A stretch of 64,000 nt of DNA, taken from assembly GCA_022843745.1 (NCBI GenBank), contig JALHNB010000029.1, positions 1-64,000 of the forward strand. The letters run 5' to 3'. This DNA is from Anaerolineae bacterium (GTDB lineage Bacteria; Chloroflexota; Anaerolineae; Aggregatilineales; Phototrophicaceae). The notes beneath the pieces were generated by a model, which did not search any database, was not told the DNA's origin, and saw nothing but the letters and a program-made list of their open reading frames with translations. This document shows, piece after piece, positions 34,984 through 44,378 of this stretch; within the stretch, counting starts at the first letter, position 1; each line of letters starts with the position of its first letter. A program made the position numbers and the translations under genes.

Positions 34984-36084
34984 ATGTCTATTCAAAAACA
35001 GATGCGTATTATTCCATGTATTGTATTTTTACTTGTCGTCGGCATCAGTATCGCTTCTGCTCAAGAGAACGTGACGACAACCCCAGCGCCTTCCAAAACC
35101 CCTATAGCAACAACAGAAGAATTGCAAGAACCATCCAATCAGTCAAACCAGACACCTGTCCAGACGCGAATCCAGGCAGACCTGGCAATTCTGACGGGCA
35201 ATGTGCAGCGTCCTAACGGAATAGTCTGGCACAACAGCAAGCTGTATACCGTTTGTAACGGCGATTTTACGATTTATGAAATTGATGATACAACTGCCGC
35301 CACGCGAACCTATATTTGGGGCGTTCGTAATGCTCATGCTCTGTATGCGGAAACTACCGACCTGGGTGAATTGAATCTCTGGGCACCAGATTTCCAATCC
35401 AATGAATTGATTCGGATTGACCGCAACGGTGTCGATACCGTTTTAGCAAATCTGGATGGCCCCTGGGGAATTGCCTATCTGAACGAAAATGAATTTTTGG
35501 TCACTGGCCTCCGCAGCAATAACCTCATGGTCGTAACGCGGGACGGTCAAAGCCGCGAAATTGTGACTGATTTGCGTTCGCCGACAGGGGTCGCAGCCGA
35601 TGATAACGCGGTTTATATTGCTAACACGGGGAGCGCCCGCCGCGCCATTGAATGGATGGATAAAGCAGCTATCCCGGCAGAAAGCGACTCTGAACCTGTC
35701 ATAGCTCGTCCGCTTGTGTCCGGTCTGCAAAACACCACAGGTTTGGTGTTAGCTGCCGATGGGCATTTGTATTTTGCCTATTCGTTGGGAACGCGAGGCG
35801 TTATTGGTCGGATTGACCCGGAAGTCTGTAAGGCAAATGAAGGTTGTACCAACGCTGATGTTGAAATTGTCGTTTATACCGAACTGGCCGCGCCGTTGGC
35901 AGGATTGACCATTTCTCCCGATATGCGCCTGTTTGTCCACACGATGTTCAGCCCGGATATTTATTGGGTGCAACTTGAAACCGCTTCACCAGAAAGTGCA
36001 GCATCAGAAAGTGCAGCATCAGAGGAAACTAGTATTCAAATGCCAACTGTCTCTCCAGAAATCGAACAACAAGAGAGCCAATGA
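34984..36084 (+). CDS. Secreted NHL/SMP30-like beta-propeller protein
   Basis: A 366-residue exported protein. Residues 1-26 are a signal peptide ending in ASAQ, followed by a Thr/Pro-rich linker. The body (about 60-330) has propeller-like repeats such as RPNGIVWHNSKLYTVCNG, GPWGIAYLNENEFLVTG, SPTGVAADDNAVYIANTG and NTTGLVLAADGHLYFAYS, which are NHL/SMP30-type. The C-terminal 30 residues are Ser/Glu-rich with a 15-base tandem repeat (35991-36020). The last 56 bases overlap the convergent permease gene. It follows the histidine kinase by 27 bases and may be part of the sensing system. Ligand unknown. Confidence 0.8.
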   Translation: MSIQKQMRIIPCIVFLLVVGISIASAQENVTTTPAPSKTPIATTEELQEPSNQSNQTPVQTRIQADLAILTGNVQRPNGIVWHNSKLYTVCNGDFTIYEIDDTTAATRTYIWGVRNAHALYAETTDLGELNLWAPDFQSNELIRIDRNGVDTVLANLDGPWGIAYLNENEFLVTGLRSNNLMVVTRDGQSREIVTDLRSPTGVAADDNAVYIANTGSARRAIEWMDKAAIPAESDSEPVIARPLVSGLQNTTGLVLAADGHLYFAYSLGTRGVIGRIDPEVCKANEGCTNADVEIVVYTELAAPLAGLTISPDMRLFVHTMFSPDIYWVQLETASPESAASESAASEETSIQMPTVSPEIEQQESQ

Positions 36085-36916
36085 TCGTCATCAGCAAATA
36101 GATGAGAGCGACAGTCACATACGTTTCCAGATAGCGAAATGAAGAACCCGACGATATTTTGGCGATTTGTGTGATGTCGCGGATGCCGAGGATGGCCACC
36201 AGAGACGAGTCTTTTATCATCGCGATAAAATCGTTGCCGAGTGGTGGCAGAACGCGCCGGATCGCCTGTGGCAAAATCACATAACGCATGGTCTGGAAAT
36301 AATTCATACCCAGAGAACGCGCTGCTTCGATCTGTCCTTTCTGGATGGATTGAATACCTGCGCGAAAAGTCTCTGATAAAAAAGCGCCATAAGCAATCGC
36401 AAGAGCAATAATTGCCGATTCAGCCGAACTCCCACGAAAGGTGATGATAATCCCGTAGTTGAGTTCCATGTAGTCTTTGAGGGCGGGGAGGATGACAAAG
36501 GCAAAAATGAGCAGCACAATCAAAATTGGCAGCCCGCGCATAATCATGACAAACAGAGTCGCCAGGTTATAGATGATGATATGGAATACGCTGATCACTT
36601 TTCCGACCAGCCCATAACGCGGTTTGGGCGGATTTGAGCGAATTATGCCGACGAGCAGACCAATGAAGACGGCAATTACATAAGACACGCCAGCCACAGT
36701 CAGGGTCATCGAAATGCCCTCCTGAAGCTGCCGGAAAATATTCGAGTAAACTTCGTTTGCGGCGATGCTGATCGCGATCCAGATACCGAACAGGATCAAA
36801 ATCAGCGCCCACCAGGGAAATGTGTATAAAAACGTCCAGGGTATGGCTCTTGATCGGGATTCCTGAAGTGGTACGTCGATTAGCTTTTGATTGGGCTTTC
36901 GATCCGATAAGCTCAT
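36029..36916 (-). CDS. Polar amino-acid ABC transporter permease
   Basis: A 295-residue inner-membrane permease of the HisM/GlnP family. The N-terminal cytoplasmic tail is followed by a helix (FPWWALILILFGIWIAISI) and about five more segments. The EAA loop that contacts the ATPase is EAARSLGMNYFQTMRYVILPQAIRRVLPPL in its usual place, read here as EAARSLGMNYFQTM. It has the family insertion STSL-like GISMTLTVAGVSY. It follows the duplicated binding-protein gene (77-base gap with a hairpin). No ATPase gene is present in the window. Confidence 0.93.
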   Translation of the reverse strand: MSLSDRKPNQKLIDVPLQESRSRAIPWTFLYTFPWWALILILFGIWIAISIAANEVYSNIFRQLQEGISMTLTVAGVSYVIAVFIGLLVGIIRSNPPKPRYGLVGKVISVFHIIIYNLATLFVMIMRGLPILIVLLIFAFVILPALKDYMELNYGIIITFRGSSAESAIIALAIAYGAFLSETFRAGIQSIQKGQIEAARSLGMNYFQTMRYVILPQAIRRVLPPLGNDFIAMIKDSSLVAILGIRDITQIAKISSGSSFRYLETYVTVALIYLLMTIIGSLVVRFLERQLAFEY

Positions 36917-36927
36917 GATCGTCCTCT

Positions 36928-36962
36928 AAAAAATCAAGGGATGCACAATTCTGCGCATCCCT
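36928..36962 (-). terminator. Hairpin between binding-protein and permease genes
   Basis: Arms AGGGATGC (36937-36944) and GCATCCCT (36955-36962) with a 10-base loop are followed on the minus strand by a T-rich stretch (36928-36935). Such attenuators commonly raise binding-protein over permease expression. Confidence 0.7.
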
Positions 36963-36992
36963 GTATTGAACAACGCAAATGGACGTTATAGA

Positions 36993-38420
36993 CTACTCAC
37001 TGGTACCCAGGAACCACTTGTTATTGATGGTTTCGAGCGTACCGTCGTCGATCATGCTCTGGAGGGCGGCGTTGAACGGCTCGACCAGCCCAGAACCCTT
37101 GGGGAAAGCAAAGCCCAATTCCTGCAAATCGGTCAGCGGTTCGCCGACGATGACTACTTTGTCGGCGTTGACCCCGACATAACCCTGACCAGCCACATCG
37201 TCCAGCACCACCGCATCCACATCACCCGCGATCAGGGCTTGCACGGCGATAGGAACGGTGTCGTAAGTCACGAGGCGATCTTCACCGACTAAATCGGCAG
37301 CGACGAAGTAGTTGGTGGTTCCGGGTTGGACACCGACGACCAATTCGGTAGCTGCCTTCAGTGTATCAGCATCGGTGAAGCGATCCTCATCCACCCGCGC
37401 CAGGACAGCCTGCTGGAGAGAGACATATCCCATCGAGAAATCGACGCTTTCAGCACGTTCAGCGGTGATGGTGATGCCATCGGCAGCCACATCAAACTCA
37501 CCGTTGGAAATAGCCAGGAGCATCCCATCCCAGGAGGTTTCGACGTATTCCGGCACACAGTTGAGGCGGACGCAGATTTCGCCAATCGTGTCATAATCCC
37601 AACCCTGAGCTTCACCCGTCGCTTCGTCCACGAAGTTGAACGGACGATAGGCATTCTCTACGGCTACCGTAATCGTCGCCCCGCCCAGGTCGGGGAGTGC
37701 GACAGGTTCGACGGCAGTACCGAGGAACCACTTATTATTGATGGCTTCGAGTGTGCCGTCGTCGATCATGCTCTGGAGGGCGGCGTTGAACGGCTCGACC
37801 AGTTCAGAACCCTTGGGGAAGGCAAAACCCAATTCCTGCAAATCGGTCAGCGGTTCACCGACGATGGTCACTTTGTCCGCGTTGACACCGACATATCCCT
37901 GACCCGCCACGTCGTCCAGTACCACCGCATCCACATCCCCGGCGATCAAGGCTTGGACGGCGATGGGAACGGTGTCGTAGGTCACGAGGCGATCCTCACC
38001 GACCAGATCGGCAGCGACGAAGTAGTTGGTCGTTCCTGGTTGGACACCGACGACCAGTTCGGTAGCTGCCTTGAGGCTATCAGCATCGGTGAAGCGATCC
38101 TCATCCACCCGCGCCAGGATTGCCTGTTGGAGCGAGACGTAACCCATCGAAAAATCGACGGTTTCGGCGCGTTCGGCGGTGATGGTGATGCCGTCCGCCG
38201 CCACATCAAACTCACCGTTGGAGATCGCCAGGAGCATCCCGTCCCAGGAAGTTTCAACATATTCCGGCACACAATTGAGGCGGACGCAGATTTCGCCGAT
38301 GGTATCATAATCCCAACCCATCGCTTCGCCTGTCGCCTCATCCACGAAATTGAATGGACGATAAGCGTTCTCTACCGCTATCGTAATCGTTGCCCCACCC
38401 AGGTCGGGGAGTTCTGCCGA
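36993..38420. repeat. 714-base internal tandem duplication in the binding-protein gene
   Basis: The two halves of the gene align with an exact 714-base offset (for example positions 37010 and 37724), at roughly 90-95 percent DNA identity by eye, with mostly synonymous changes. It is long enough for recombination to collapse or expand. Confidence 0.9.
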
Positions 38421-38498
38421 TTGAGCGGATAAATTTAGTGCAGGTACAAAGCTTAATAGCAGCACAAACAATAAAAGTCGTGTAGTACGACTAAGCAT
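36993..38498 (-). CDS. Amino-acid-binding protein with two near-identical SBP domains
   Basis: A 501-residue periplasmic binding protein. Signal peptide [17 protein letters not shown] ends near AQS. Two type-3 solute-binding domains follow in tandem, each starting [20 protein letters not shown] and ending NNKWFLGT, with a period of 714 bases (238 residues). They differ at only about eight residues (for instance Met/Gln, Glu/Gly, Ala/Thr), so the duplication is recent. The domain features match polar amino-acid receptors ([24 protein letters not shown]). The frame is open from 38540, but the ATG at 38498 has GGGAGG nine bases upstream. Upstream of the permease gene on the same strand. Confidence 0.95.
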   Translation of the reverse strand: MLSRTTRLLLFVLLLSFVPALNLSAQSAELPDLGGATITIAVENAYRPFNFVDEATGEAMGWDYDTIGEICVRLNCVPEYVETSWDGMLLAISNGEFDVAADGITITAERAETVDFSMGYVSLQQAILARVDEDRFTDADSLKAATELVVGVQPGTTNYFVAADLVGEDRLVTYDTVPIAVQALIAGDVDAVVLDDVAGQGYVGVNADKVTIVGEPLTDLQELGFAFPKGSELVEPFNAALQSMIDDGTLEAINNKWFLGTAVEPVALPDLGGATITVAVENAYRPFNFVDEATGEAQGWDYDTIGEICVRLNCVPEYVETSWDGMLLAISNGEFDVAADGITITAERAESVDFSMGYVSLQQAVLARVDEDRFTDADTLKAATELVVGVQPGTTNYFVAADLVGEDRLVTYDTVPIAVQALIAGDVDAVVLDDVAGQGYVGVNADKVVIVGEPLTDLQELGFAFPKGSGLVEPFNAALQSMIDDGTLETINNKWFLGTSE

Positions 38499-38612
38499 AA
38501 AAGCCTCCCATAGGTTTTGATTAAGAAGATACAAATACATTAAACGCTAAAAATTGTACCACGCGCTTGGCGGAGTACAACAAATAAGCTGACCAAATTC
38601 GATTGTCAATCG

Positions 38613-38906
38613 TTAACGGATTTCGACAAATAGGCCATTGTAGTGCGGAGATTTGGTATCAATCAGTGTTAATTTTTTGTGGCGAGGATACTGTTTGAAG
38701 GCATACTCCGCTTTGAGCGCTGTGCTGCGGTCACTAAAACTCCAGATTGCAAGCAGCTTTACAGGCCGCCGTAAAGCCGTATATACAGCGCCTTTTCCGG
38801 TGTTGTGCTGCTTGAGTCGCCGATTCAAATTGTTCGTAATTCCGGTGTAGAGCGTCTGGTCGGCGCATTCCACGACATACATAAACCATGAATCCGGCTG
38901 CGTCAA
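38613..38906 (-). CDS. GIY-YIG domain protein (UPF0213/YhbQ-like)
   Basis: A 97-residue single GIY-YIG domain: MYVVECADQTLYTGITNNLNRRLKQH carries the GIY-like Y-V-V and Y-T-G-I motifs plus the conserved Arg, and GKGAVYTALRRPVKL follows. Such small stand-alone proteins are thought to act on nucleic acid, though their role is not settled. The frame starts with TTG at 38904-38906, overlapping the preceding gene's TGA (TTGA); an internal ATG at Met9 is an alternative. No partner is evident. Confidence 0.85.
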   Translation of the reverse strand: MTQPDSWFMYVVECADQTLYTGITNNLNRRLKQHNTGKGAVYTALRRPVKLLAIWSFSDRSTALKAEYAFKQYPRHKKLTLIDTKSPHYNGLFVEIR

Positions 38907-39151
38907 TCGCCCAGCACCTCGGAAACCAGCAGCCCGATTAACGCTGTGAGCAGCCCGACATGCTGGACAATGACGCCAATCAATTCGAGTGTTTGTGATT
39001 GTGCGTAAACATTGATGCTCTGGACAATGAAGCTGACAATCACCAAAAAGATACCAATCACGACTGGCAGCCCACGCTGTTTTGCCAGCCGTTCTGTAAA
39101 TAGTGCGAGAAATCTTGCCAACCCTGGTGATGAATCAATGCGTTTAAACAT
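38903..39151 (-). CDS. Small two-helix membrane protein
   Basis: An 82-residue protein of unknown function with two hydrophobic helices: GLPVVIGIFLVIVSFIV (about 28-44) and GVIVQHVGLLTALIGLLVS (about 59-77). The N-terminal part is charged. It lies between hflX and the GIY-YIG gene on the same strand, overlapping the latter by four bases. I do not recognise a family. Confidence 0.6.
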   Translation of the reverse strand: MFKRIDSSPGLARFLALFTERLAKQRGLPVVIGIFLVIVSFIVQSINVYAQSQTLELIGVIVQHVGLLTALIGLLVSEVLGD

Positions 39152-39158
39152 ATTCCAC

Positions 39159-39230
39159 CTTAAAGCCCGTAGTTTTTATAACGCTGTCGTTATAATACTC
39201 ATACTTAAACTTCGTAGTCTTTATAGCGCT
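39159..39230. repeat. Degenerate duplication of the hflX 3' end
   Basis: The last 27 bases of hflX including its stop (39204-39230) recur at 39159-39185 with 22 of 27 bases identical. The outer copy would read Arg-Tyr-Lys-Asn-Tyr-Gly-Leu-stop, compared with Arg-Tyr-Lys-Asp-Tyr-Glu-Val-stop in the gene. Confidence 0.7.
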
Positions 39231-40518
39231 CATAAAGTTCAGGAGACAACTGCACCGTGATAATGACACCATTTTCCGTGTGGTTCTGGTTTTCGACGGT
39301 TGCCCCCTCGTGGAGTGAGGAGATCAGGTCGCCACGTTGATAGGGGATCAAGAGCTTGACTTTGAATGAAGCCATCGCCGCAGCTTTTTCGATGCCATTC
39401 AGCAGATTTTCAATGCCGATTTCACGCAAGGCTGAAACTTCAAATTCATCAAAATAACTTTCGCTGCCCTTACGGTAGGGGATCGGATTATTACCCAACG
39501 CATCAATTTTATTCCAGACCAAAAGGCGTGGTACACGTGGCATATCAATTTCGGCTAACGTGTCCTCCACCGATTCGATCTGCTGCAAAACATTGGGATG
39601 TGATGTATCGACAACGTGCAGAATGAGGTCAGCCTCGATAACTTCTTCAAGCGTTGCGCGGAAAGCTGCGATCAATGTCGTCGGGAGTTTCTGAATAAAT
39701 CCTACCGTGTCTGTTAGCAGGATATGGCGACCTGATGGCAATTCCACTCGGCGTGTCGTTGGATCAAGCGTGGCGAAAAGCTGGTCGGCAACAAGGACAT
39801 CGGAGCCTGTGATCGCCCGAAACAACGTCGATTTTCCGGCATTGGTGTAGCCAACCAGCGATACAACCGGGATTTTGGTGCGGGCGCGTTGGGCACGATG
39901 GCGACTGCGGTGCGCACGGACATCCTCCAGATCAGTCTTGAGCTTGATAATTTTTCGGCTGATTTCGCGGCGATCCACTTCAAGCTGCGTTTCGCCAGGG
40001 CCGCGTACACCGACACCACCTGTTCCGCCTCGGCCTGATGCACCACCTGCCTGCCGAGCAAGATGTGTCCATTGGCGTGTCAGCCGGGGCAAGCGATATT
40101 GGTACTGCGCGAGTTCGACTTGTAAAGCGCCTTCGCGTGTATGCGCGTGTTGAGCAAAAATATCCAGAATGAGCGCCGAGCGATCCAGAATTTTAATATC
40201 TTCACCGAAACGCTTTTCGAGTTCACGCTGGTGGCGCGGTGAAAGCTCGTCGTCGAAAATCACGACCTGTGCGTCTGTTGATATGATTTGCTCACGCACT
40301 TCGTCCACTTTACCTGAACCAATAAAGGTCGCCGGATCAATGTGCTGTAAAGACTGGGTAGCCTGACCGGTCACGACCATGCCAGCGGTAGAAGCTAATA
40401 GCGCTAGTTCAGTAAGGGAGTCTTCTACACTTAAAAGCGGGCGACTGCTACGCAAGCCAACGCCTACCAGGAAGGCACGCTCTGGCTCGGTATTGATAAT
40501 CTGAAAATAATCGGACAT
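39205..40518 (-). CDS. hflX: GTPase HflX (ribosome-associated)
   Basis: A 437-residue GTPase. The N-terminal HflX domain contains ELALLASTAGMVVTG, IGSGKVDEV and VIFDDELSPRHQRELE. A glycine-rich linker GASGRGGTGGVGVRGPGE-type follows. The G domain has SLVGYTNAGKSTLF, the G3 LTDTVGFIQKLP and G4 VWNKIDAL. HflX splits stalled or heat-damaged 70S ribosomes. The gene lies 30 bases after the aminotransferase gene on the same strand, so it is probably cotranscribed with it. Its 3' end is partly duplicated just downstream. Confidence 0.95.
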   Translation of the reverse strand: MSDYFQIINTEPERAFLVGVGLRSSRPLLSVEDSLTELALLASTAGMVVTGQATQSLQHIDPATFIGSGKVDEVREQIISTDAQVVIFDDELSPRHQRELEKRFGEDIKILDRSALILDIFAQHAHTREGALQVELAQYQYRLPRLTRQWTHLARQAGGASGRGGTGGVGVRGPGETQLEVDRREISRKIIKLKTDLEDVRAHRSRHRAQRARTKIPVVSLVGYTNAGKSTLFRAITGSDVLVADQLFATLDPTTRRVELPSGRHILLTDTVGFIQKLPTTLIAAFRATLEEVIEADLILHVVDTSHPNVLQQIESVEDTLAEIDMPRVPRLLVWNKIDALGNNPIPYRKGSESYFDEFEVSALREIGIENLLNGIEKAAAMASFKVKLLIPYQRGDLISSLHEGATVENQNHTENGVIITVQLSPELYERYKDYEV

Positions 40519-40548
40519 ATAGGGGATAAACTTTCTAAATCCGTGAAG

Positions 40549-41718
40549 TTACTTCTTAGCATACCACGTTTTGAGTCGTTCAAGCGCGATTTCCAGGCGG
40601 TCATCGGGAACGCTGACGCTGATACGCACATAATTTTCGCCGCCAGGGCCATAGGCCGCGCCGGGAGCTATCGAAACGTAGGTTTCATTGAGCGCCTCTT
40701 CGGTATAGCTTTTGCCATTGCCGTTCTGGACACGTCCCCAGATGTAGATTGAACCTTTGGGACACTGCGCATCGAGGCCGATTTCGGGTAACACTTGCAT
40801 AATGCGGTTGCGCCGACGCTCGTAAAGCATGTTTCGTTCGTCAATCCATTCCTGCGAAGTCTGGTCAATCGCGACGATCCCCGCATCATAAATGGCTTGA
40901 AAGTGTCCGCTGTCCATGTTGCTTTTTACTTGCAGGAGCGTCTTGAGAATGTCCGCATTGCCGACTGCCGCCCCCAAGCGCCAACCGCCCATATTATAGG
41001 TTTTGGAAAACGACATAAATTCAATCGCGCAGTCCATCGCGCCACGTGCTTGCAGAACGCTGTCGGCGCGGTAGTTATCAAATGTCACATCCACATAGGG
41101 GTTATCCGATGCCAGTAAAATCTGATGCTGGTTACAAAAATTGACGATTTTCTGATAGAAACTCAAATCAACCGTCGCACCTGTCGGGTTATTGGGGAAA
41201 TTGACCCATAATATTTTGGCGCGTTTGGCGATGTCCGGCGGAATGCGGCTGATGTCCGGCATAAAACCGTTTGCTTCGTTAACGGGCAGTAAATAGACTT
41301 CTGCGCCCGTCATGTGTGCGCCCATCGTATACGACGGATAGCTAATATCAGGCGTGAGAACCACATCGCCGGGGTCAAGGTAAGCCAACGCGAGGTTGAC
41401 AATGCCTTCTTTGCTGCCGATTAAAGGCAAGACTTCGCGATCCGGGTTTAGCGTTACACCAAACCTTTTTTGATAGTAGCGGGCTACGGCTTCCCGAAAC
41501 TTCGGCGTGCCTTTATAGCCGGAATAACCATGATTATCGGCATTACGCGCTGATTCTGCGAGTGCTTCAATCACCGCCGGGGGAGGGGGTGTATCCGGGC
41601 TACCAATATCCAGTCGAATCACATCAAGCCCTTCGGCAACCATCTCGTTGATACGCTGACCGATAACGGCAAAAACGTAGGGCGGCAAATTTTTCAGGCG
41701 GTTAGAAGGGGTACGCAC
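40549..41718 (-). CDS. Class I/II PLP aminotransferase (LL-diaminopimelate aminotransferase-like)
   Basis: A 389-residue PLP enzyme. The cofactor-binding lysine is in FSKTYNMGGWRLG, with SKEGIVNLALAYLDPGD, FPNNPTGATVD and SDNPYVDVTFD in the usual order. The N-terminal LPPYVFAVIGQRINEMVAEGL is typical of LL-diaminopimelate aminotransferases and relatives, so lysine/cell-wall precursor or aromatic amino acid synthesis is likely. The exact substrate cannot be told by eye. The start is GTG at 41716-41718. Genes on both sides are on the same strand with short gaps (30 and 13 bases). Confidence 0.9.
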   Translation of the reverse strand: MRTPSNRLKNLPPYVFAVIGQRINEMVAEGLDVIRLDIGSPDTPPPPAVIEALAESARNADNHGYSGYKGTPKFREAVARYYQKRFGVTLNPDREVLPLIGSKEGIVNLALAYLDPGDVVLTPDISYPSYTMGAHMTGAEVYLLPVNEANGFMPDISRIPPDIAKRAKILWVNFPNNPTGATVDLSFYQKIVNFCNQHQILLASDNPYVDVTFDNYRADSVLQARGAMDCAIEFMSFSKTYNMGGWRLGAAVGNADILKTLLQVKSNMDSGHFQAIYDAGIVAIDQTSQEWIDERNMLYERRRNRIMQVLPEIGLDAQCPKGSIYIWGRVQNGNGKSYTEEALNETYVSIAPGAAYGPGGENYVRISVSVPDDRLEIALERLKTWYAKK

Positions 41719-41731
41719 AGTGTTCTATCTT

Positions 41732-42946
41732 TCACGAATTGCGGTCAAATACAGCCATAATCTTATCATCTTGTGGTGCGCTGCGCATCGGAACCATGAT
41801 GTGAAAAGTGCTGCCAGGGCAAAGTTTTTCATCATGACCGGGACTCTCCGCCCAGATATTGCCACCATGCGCTTCAAGAATCCCTTTGGAGATAAACAGA
41901 CCCAACCCAGGGCCACCACCCCGAAATTTGGTCTTGCTGCTGGAATGCAGTGAGGAATCGCCAACGGACGAAAACATGGTGAAAATGTGAGGCAAGTCGT
42001 TGGCTGAGATGCCGATGCCGTTGTCGATGACCATCACGTCTGTAAAGCCTGTCAATTCACGCGCGGCGATGATGATTTTGCCGCCATCGGGTGTGTATTT
42101 GATGGCGTTCGAGACAATTTTTTGCAAGACATCGAGCAGGCGTTCCGGGTCGCCGTAGGTGGGTTGGCGCGGGATCGTGCTGCGCTCAATCAATAGTTCC
42201 ACCTGACGCTCATTCAGTGGATTGCGCATACTATTTTCGAGCGCATCCAGTAATTGATGTAGCCAGGTCGGCTGAAGGTGGAGTTGAATCATATCCAGCG
42301 AGATCAGCGAAACGTCGATCATATCGCGGATGATTTCGCGTAATCGCTTGACACCGCTGTCGATACCTTCCAGCAACATGCGTCCATTTGGATCCTCGCG
42401 CACACCCTTTACAGAGGTCGCCAACATATTGGTATAGCCTTCTACCAATGTGATAGGCGTGCGGAGTTCATGAGCAGCGACGGCGACAAAATCGGTCTTG
42501 CTTTTGTCGAGCCGTTCAAGCTGCTTCTGCGCTTCATACAACTCGCGGCGCATATCCGCCATGAGCGTATCCACTTCCAGGCGAGACAGGTAAGTGATCG
42601 CCGGATTGTAGATGGCATCCAGTGCGATTAAAAATTCGACAGCTTCTTCCGGCGGGCATAGGCGCTGAATTTGCTCCGAATTGACTTGCTTGATGCGCGT
42701 CAAAACTGGAACGAGGCTGGTTAACTCACCGACCATCGGCGCACTGCTGCTGGAAATCCAATGTTCAAGCACAGAACTCAGAGGGTCGAGGTTTTGGGTT
42801 TTGACGGATTCTTTCAGACTATCAAAAAACTCAATCACGGTTGCAACAACCTGCGATTTCTGAGCTTCATTCTGCGAAAGCTCGGCCACTGCTTCCTGGA
42901 TCAACGTGTCTTCGTTGTCTGTGAGCCACTGCGCTAAATCCGTCAT
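41732..42946 (-). CDS. Soluble sensor histidine kinase
   Basis: A 404-residue cytoplasmic kinase. The N-terminal ~145 residues are all-helical, resembling the RsbRD-type N-terminal sensing domain (WLTDNEDTLIQEAVAEL, LIALDAIYNPAITYLS). A coiled-coil then leads to HisKA: VAVAAHELRTPITLVEGY with the phospho-acceptor His. HATPase motifs are VSNAIKYTPDGG, MVIDNGIGISAN and GGPGLGLFISKG. No transmembrane segment. No response regulator is adjacent, so it is an orphan kinase. It lies 13 bases upstream of the aminotransferase gene. Confidence 0.9.
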   Translation of the reverse strand: MTDLAQWLTDNEDTLIQEAVAELSQNEAQKSQVVATVIEFFDSLKESVKTQNLDPLSSVLEHWISSSSAPMVGELTSLVPVLTRIKQVNSEQIQRLCPPEEAVEFLIALDAIYNPAITYLSRLEVDTLMADMRRELYEAQKQLERLDKSKTDFVAVAAHELRTPITLVEGYTNMLATSVKGVREDPNGRMLLEGIDSGVKRLREIIRDMIDVSLISLDMIQLHLQPTWLHQLLDALENSMRNPLNERQVELLIERSTIPRQPTYGDPERLLDVLQKIVSNAIKYTPDGGKIIIAARELTGFTDVMVIDNGIGISANDLPHIFTMFSSVGDSSLHSSSKTKFRGGGPGLGLFISKGILEAHGGNIWAESPGHDEKLCPGSTFHIMVPMRSAPQDDKIMAVFDRNS

Positions 42947-42991
42947 GATCTTCTTCCTGATCGTCCCCTTGTTATGAAGCTGATTATACTA

Positions 42992-44347
42992 TTAAATTTT
43001 TTGTGAAACCGGATTCAGGTAGTTATCCTGCAAGCTGAGGATAGAAACTTCCATATCAGCCAGCGCACGCTCAGAATATGCGCCGTAGCGGTCTCGTTTA
43101 TTCTTCACGCGCTCAGTTAATTCCGGGAAAATTCCAAAGTTCGCTTTCATCGGCTGAAAGTGTTTTGGCTCGGCATGGGTGACATAATGGCACAGTGCGC
43201 CAAGCATCGTAGTCGGCGGCAAAATCCATTCCGGCGTTCCGTTGAGATGGTTTGCCATATTCACAGCAGCGACCAAACCCGTCGCGATGTTACCCACATA
43301 ACCCTCGACACCTGTGATCTGCCCACCGAAAAAGAGATCGGGTCGTTGGCGGAACTGCATCGTCGGATTCAGGAGAGTAGGGGAATTAATGAAAGTGTTG
43401 CGGTGCATTTGCCCCATCCGCACGAATTCAGCATTTTCCAGTCCAGGAATCAACCGCAGGATTTGCTCTTGCTCTCCCCATCGGATATTCGTCTGGAAAC
43501 CGACAATATTGTAGAGGCTGCCCGCCAGATTATCCCGTCGAAGCTGCACGACGGCATGGGGGCGTTTTCCGGTGCGTGGATCACGCAGACCGATAGGGCG
43601 CATCGGGCCAAAAGCCAGCGTATCATGCCCACGCGCGGCAAGCTGCTCGATTGGTAAGCAACCCTCGAAAAATCGTGGGTCTTCGCGTTCAAAATCGCGG
43701 AGTTCAGCTTTTTCAGCACCCAGAATGGCCTCGACAAAGCGCTGATATTCGTCATCATTCATCGGGCAGTTGATGTAATCGCCTTCTTCCTCATCGCCGC
43801 GATCATAGCGACTAGCCCGAAACGCGATAGTCATGTCGATACTCTCGATGGTGACAATCGGCGCGATAGCATCGTAGAAGTAGAGATATTTTTGCCCCGT
43901 CAGCCGTGCGATGTCCTGCGCCAGGGCCTCGGATGTCAACGGGCCAGTCGCAATAATGGTTGGGCCATCGGGTATCGCGCGAACTTCCTCGCGGATCACC
44001 GTAATATTCGTATGACCCTGAATGGCTTCGGTCACGTATTCGGCAAAAAGTTCGCGATCAACCGCCAGCGCACCGCCAGCAGGGACAGCCGCACGTTCGG
44101 CGCAGTCCATCAGCAGCGAACGTAGACGTTTGACCTCGGCTTGCAGCAGCCCCGAAGCGCGATCTACCAGTTTTGAGCCAAGCGAATTGCTGCACACGAG
44201 TTCGGCAAGGCGGTTCGAAACATGCGCACCAGTGGTTTTCTGAGGCCGCATTTCATACAAATTCACCCGAAAACCGCGCTCGGCAAGCTGCCACGCGGCC
44301 TCAGTCCCAGCTAAACCGCCGCCAATAACATTGATTTCCACAGGCAT
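42992..44347 (-). CDS. trmFO: tRNA m5U54 methyltransferase (folate/FAD-dependent)
   Basis: A 451-residue flavoprotein. It methylates U54 in the T-loop of tRNA using methylenetetrahydrofolate. The N-terminal FAD motif is [18 protein letters not shown], with [12 protein letters not shown] and [12 protein letters not shown], the trademark TrmFO strings; the C-terminal half has [20 protein letters not shown]-type sequence ([17 protein letters not shown]). The frame is open from a GTG at 44353, but the ATG two codons later is the better start. Adjacent to a TPR protein gene on the same strand. Confidence 0.95.
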   Translation of the reverse strand: MPVEINVIGGGLAGTEAAWQLAERGFRVNLYEMRPQKTTGAHVSNRLAELVCSNSLGSKLVDRASGLLQAEVKRLRSLLMDCAERAAVPAGGALAVDRELFAEYVTEAIQGHTNITVIREEVRAIPDGPTIIATGPLTSEALAQDIARLTGQKYLYFYDAIAPIVTIESIDMTIAFRASRYDRGDEEEGDYINCPMNDDEYQRFVEAILGAEKAELRDFEREDPRFFEGCLPIEQLAARGHDTLAFGPMRPIGLRDPRTGKRPHAVVQLRRDNLAGSLYNIVGFQTNIRWGEQEQILRLIPGLENAEFVRMGQMHRNTFINSPTLLNPTMQFRQRPDLFFGGQITGVEGYVGNIATGLVAAVNMANHLNGTPEWILPPTTMLGALCHYVTHAEPKHFQPMKANFGIFPELTERVKNKRDRYGAYSERALADMEVSILSLQDNYLNPVSQKI

Positions 44348-44378
44348 TTCCACTTTCTTATAATTTGTGACACCCAGT

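Noticed and set aside
37326-38432. A 368-codon open frame on the plus strand
   Set aside because: It mirrors the duplicated binding-protein gene on the minus strand; its own internal repeat is simply the complement of that duplication.
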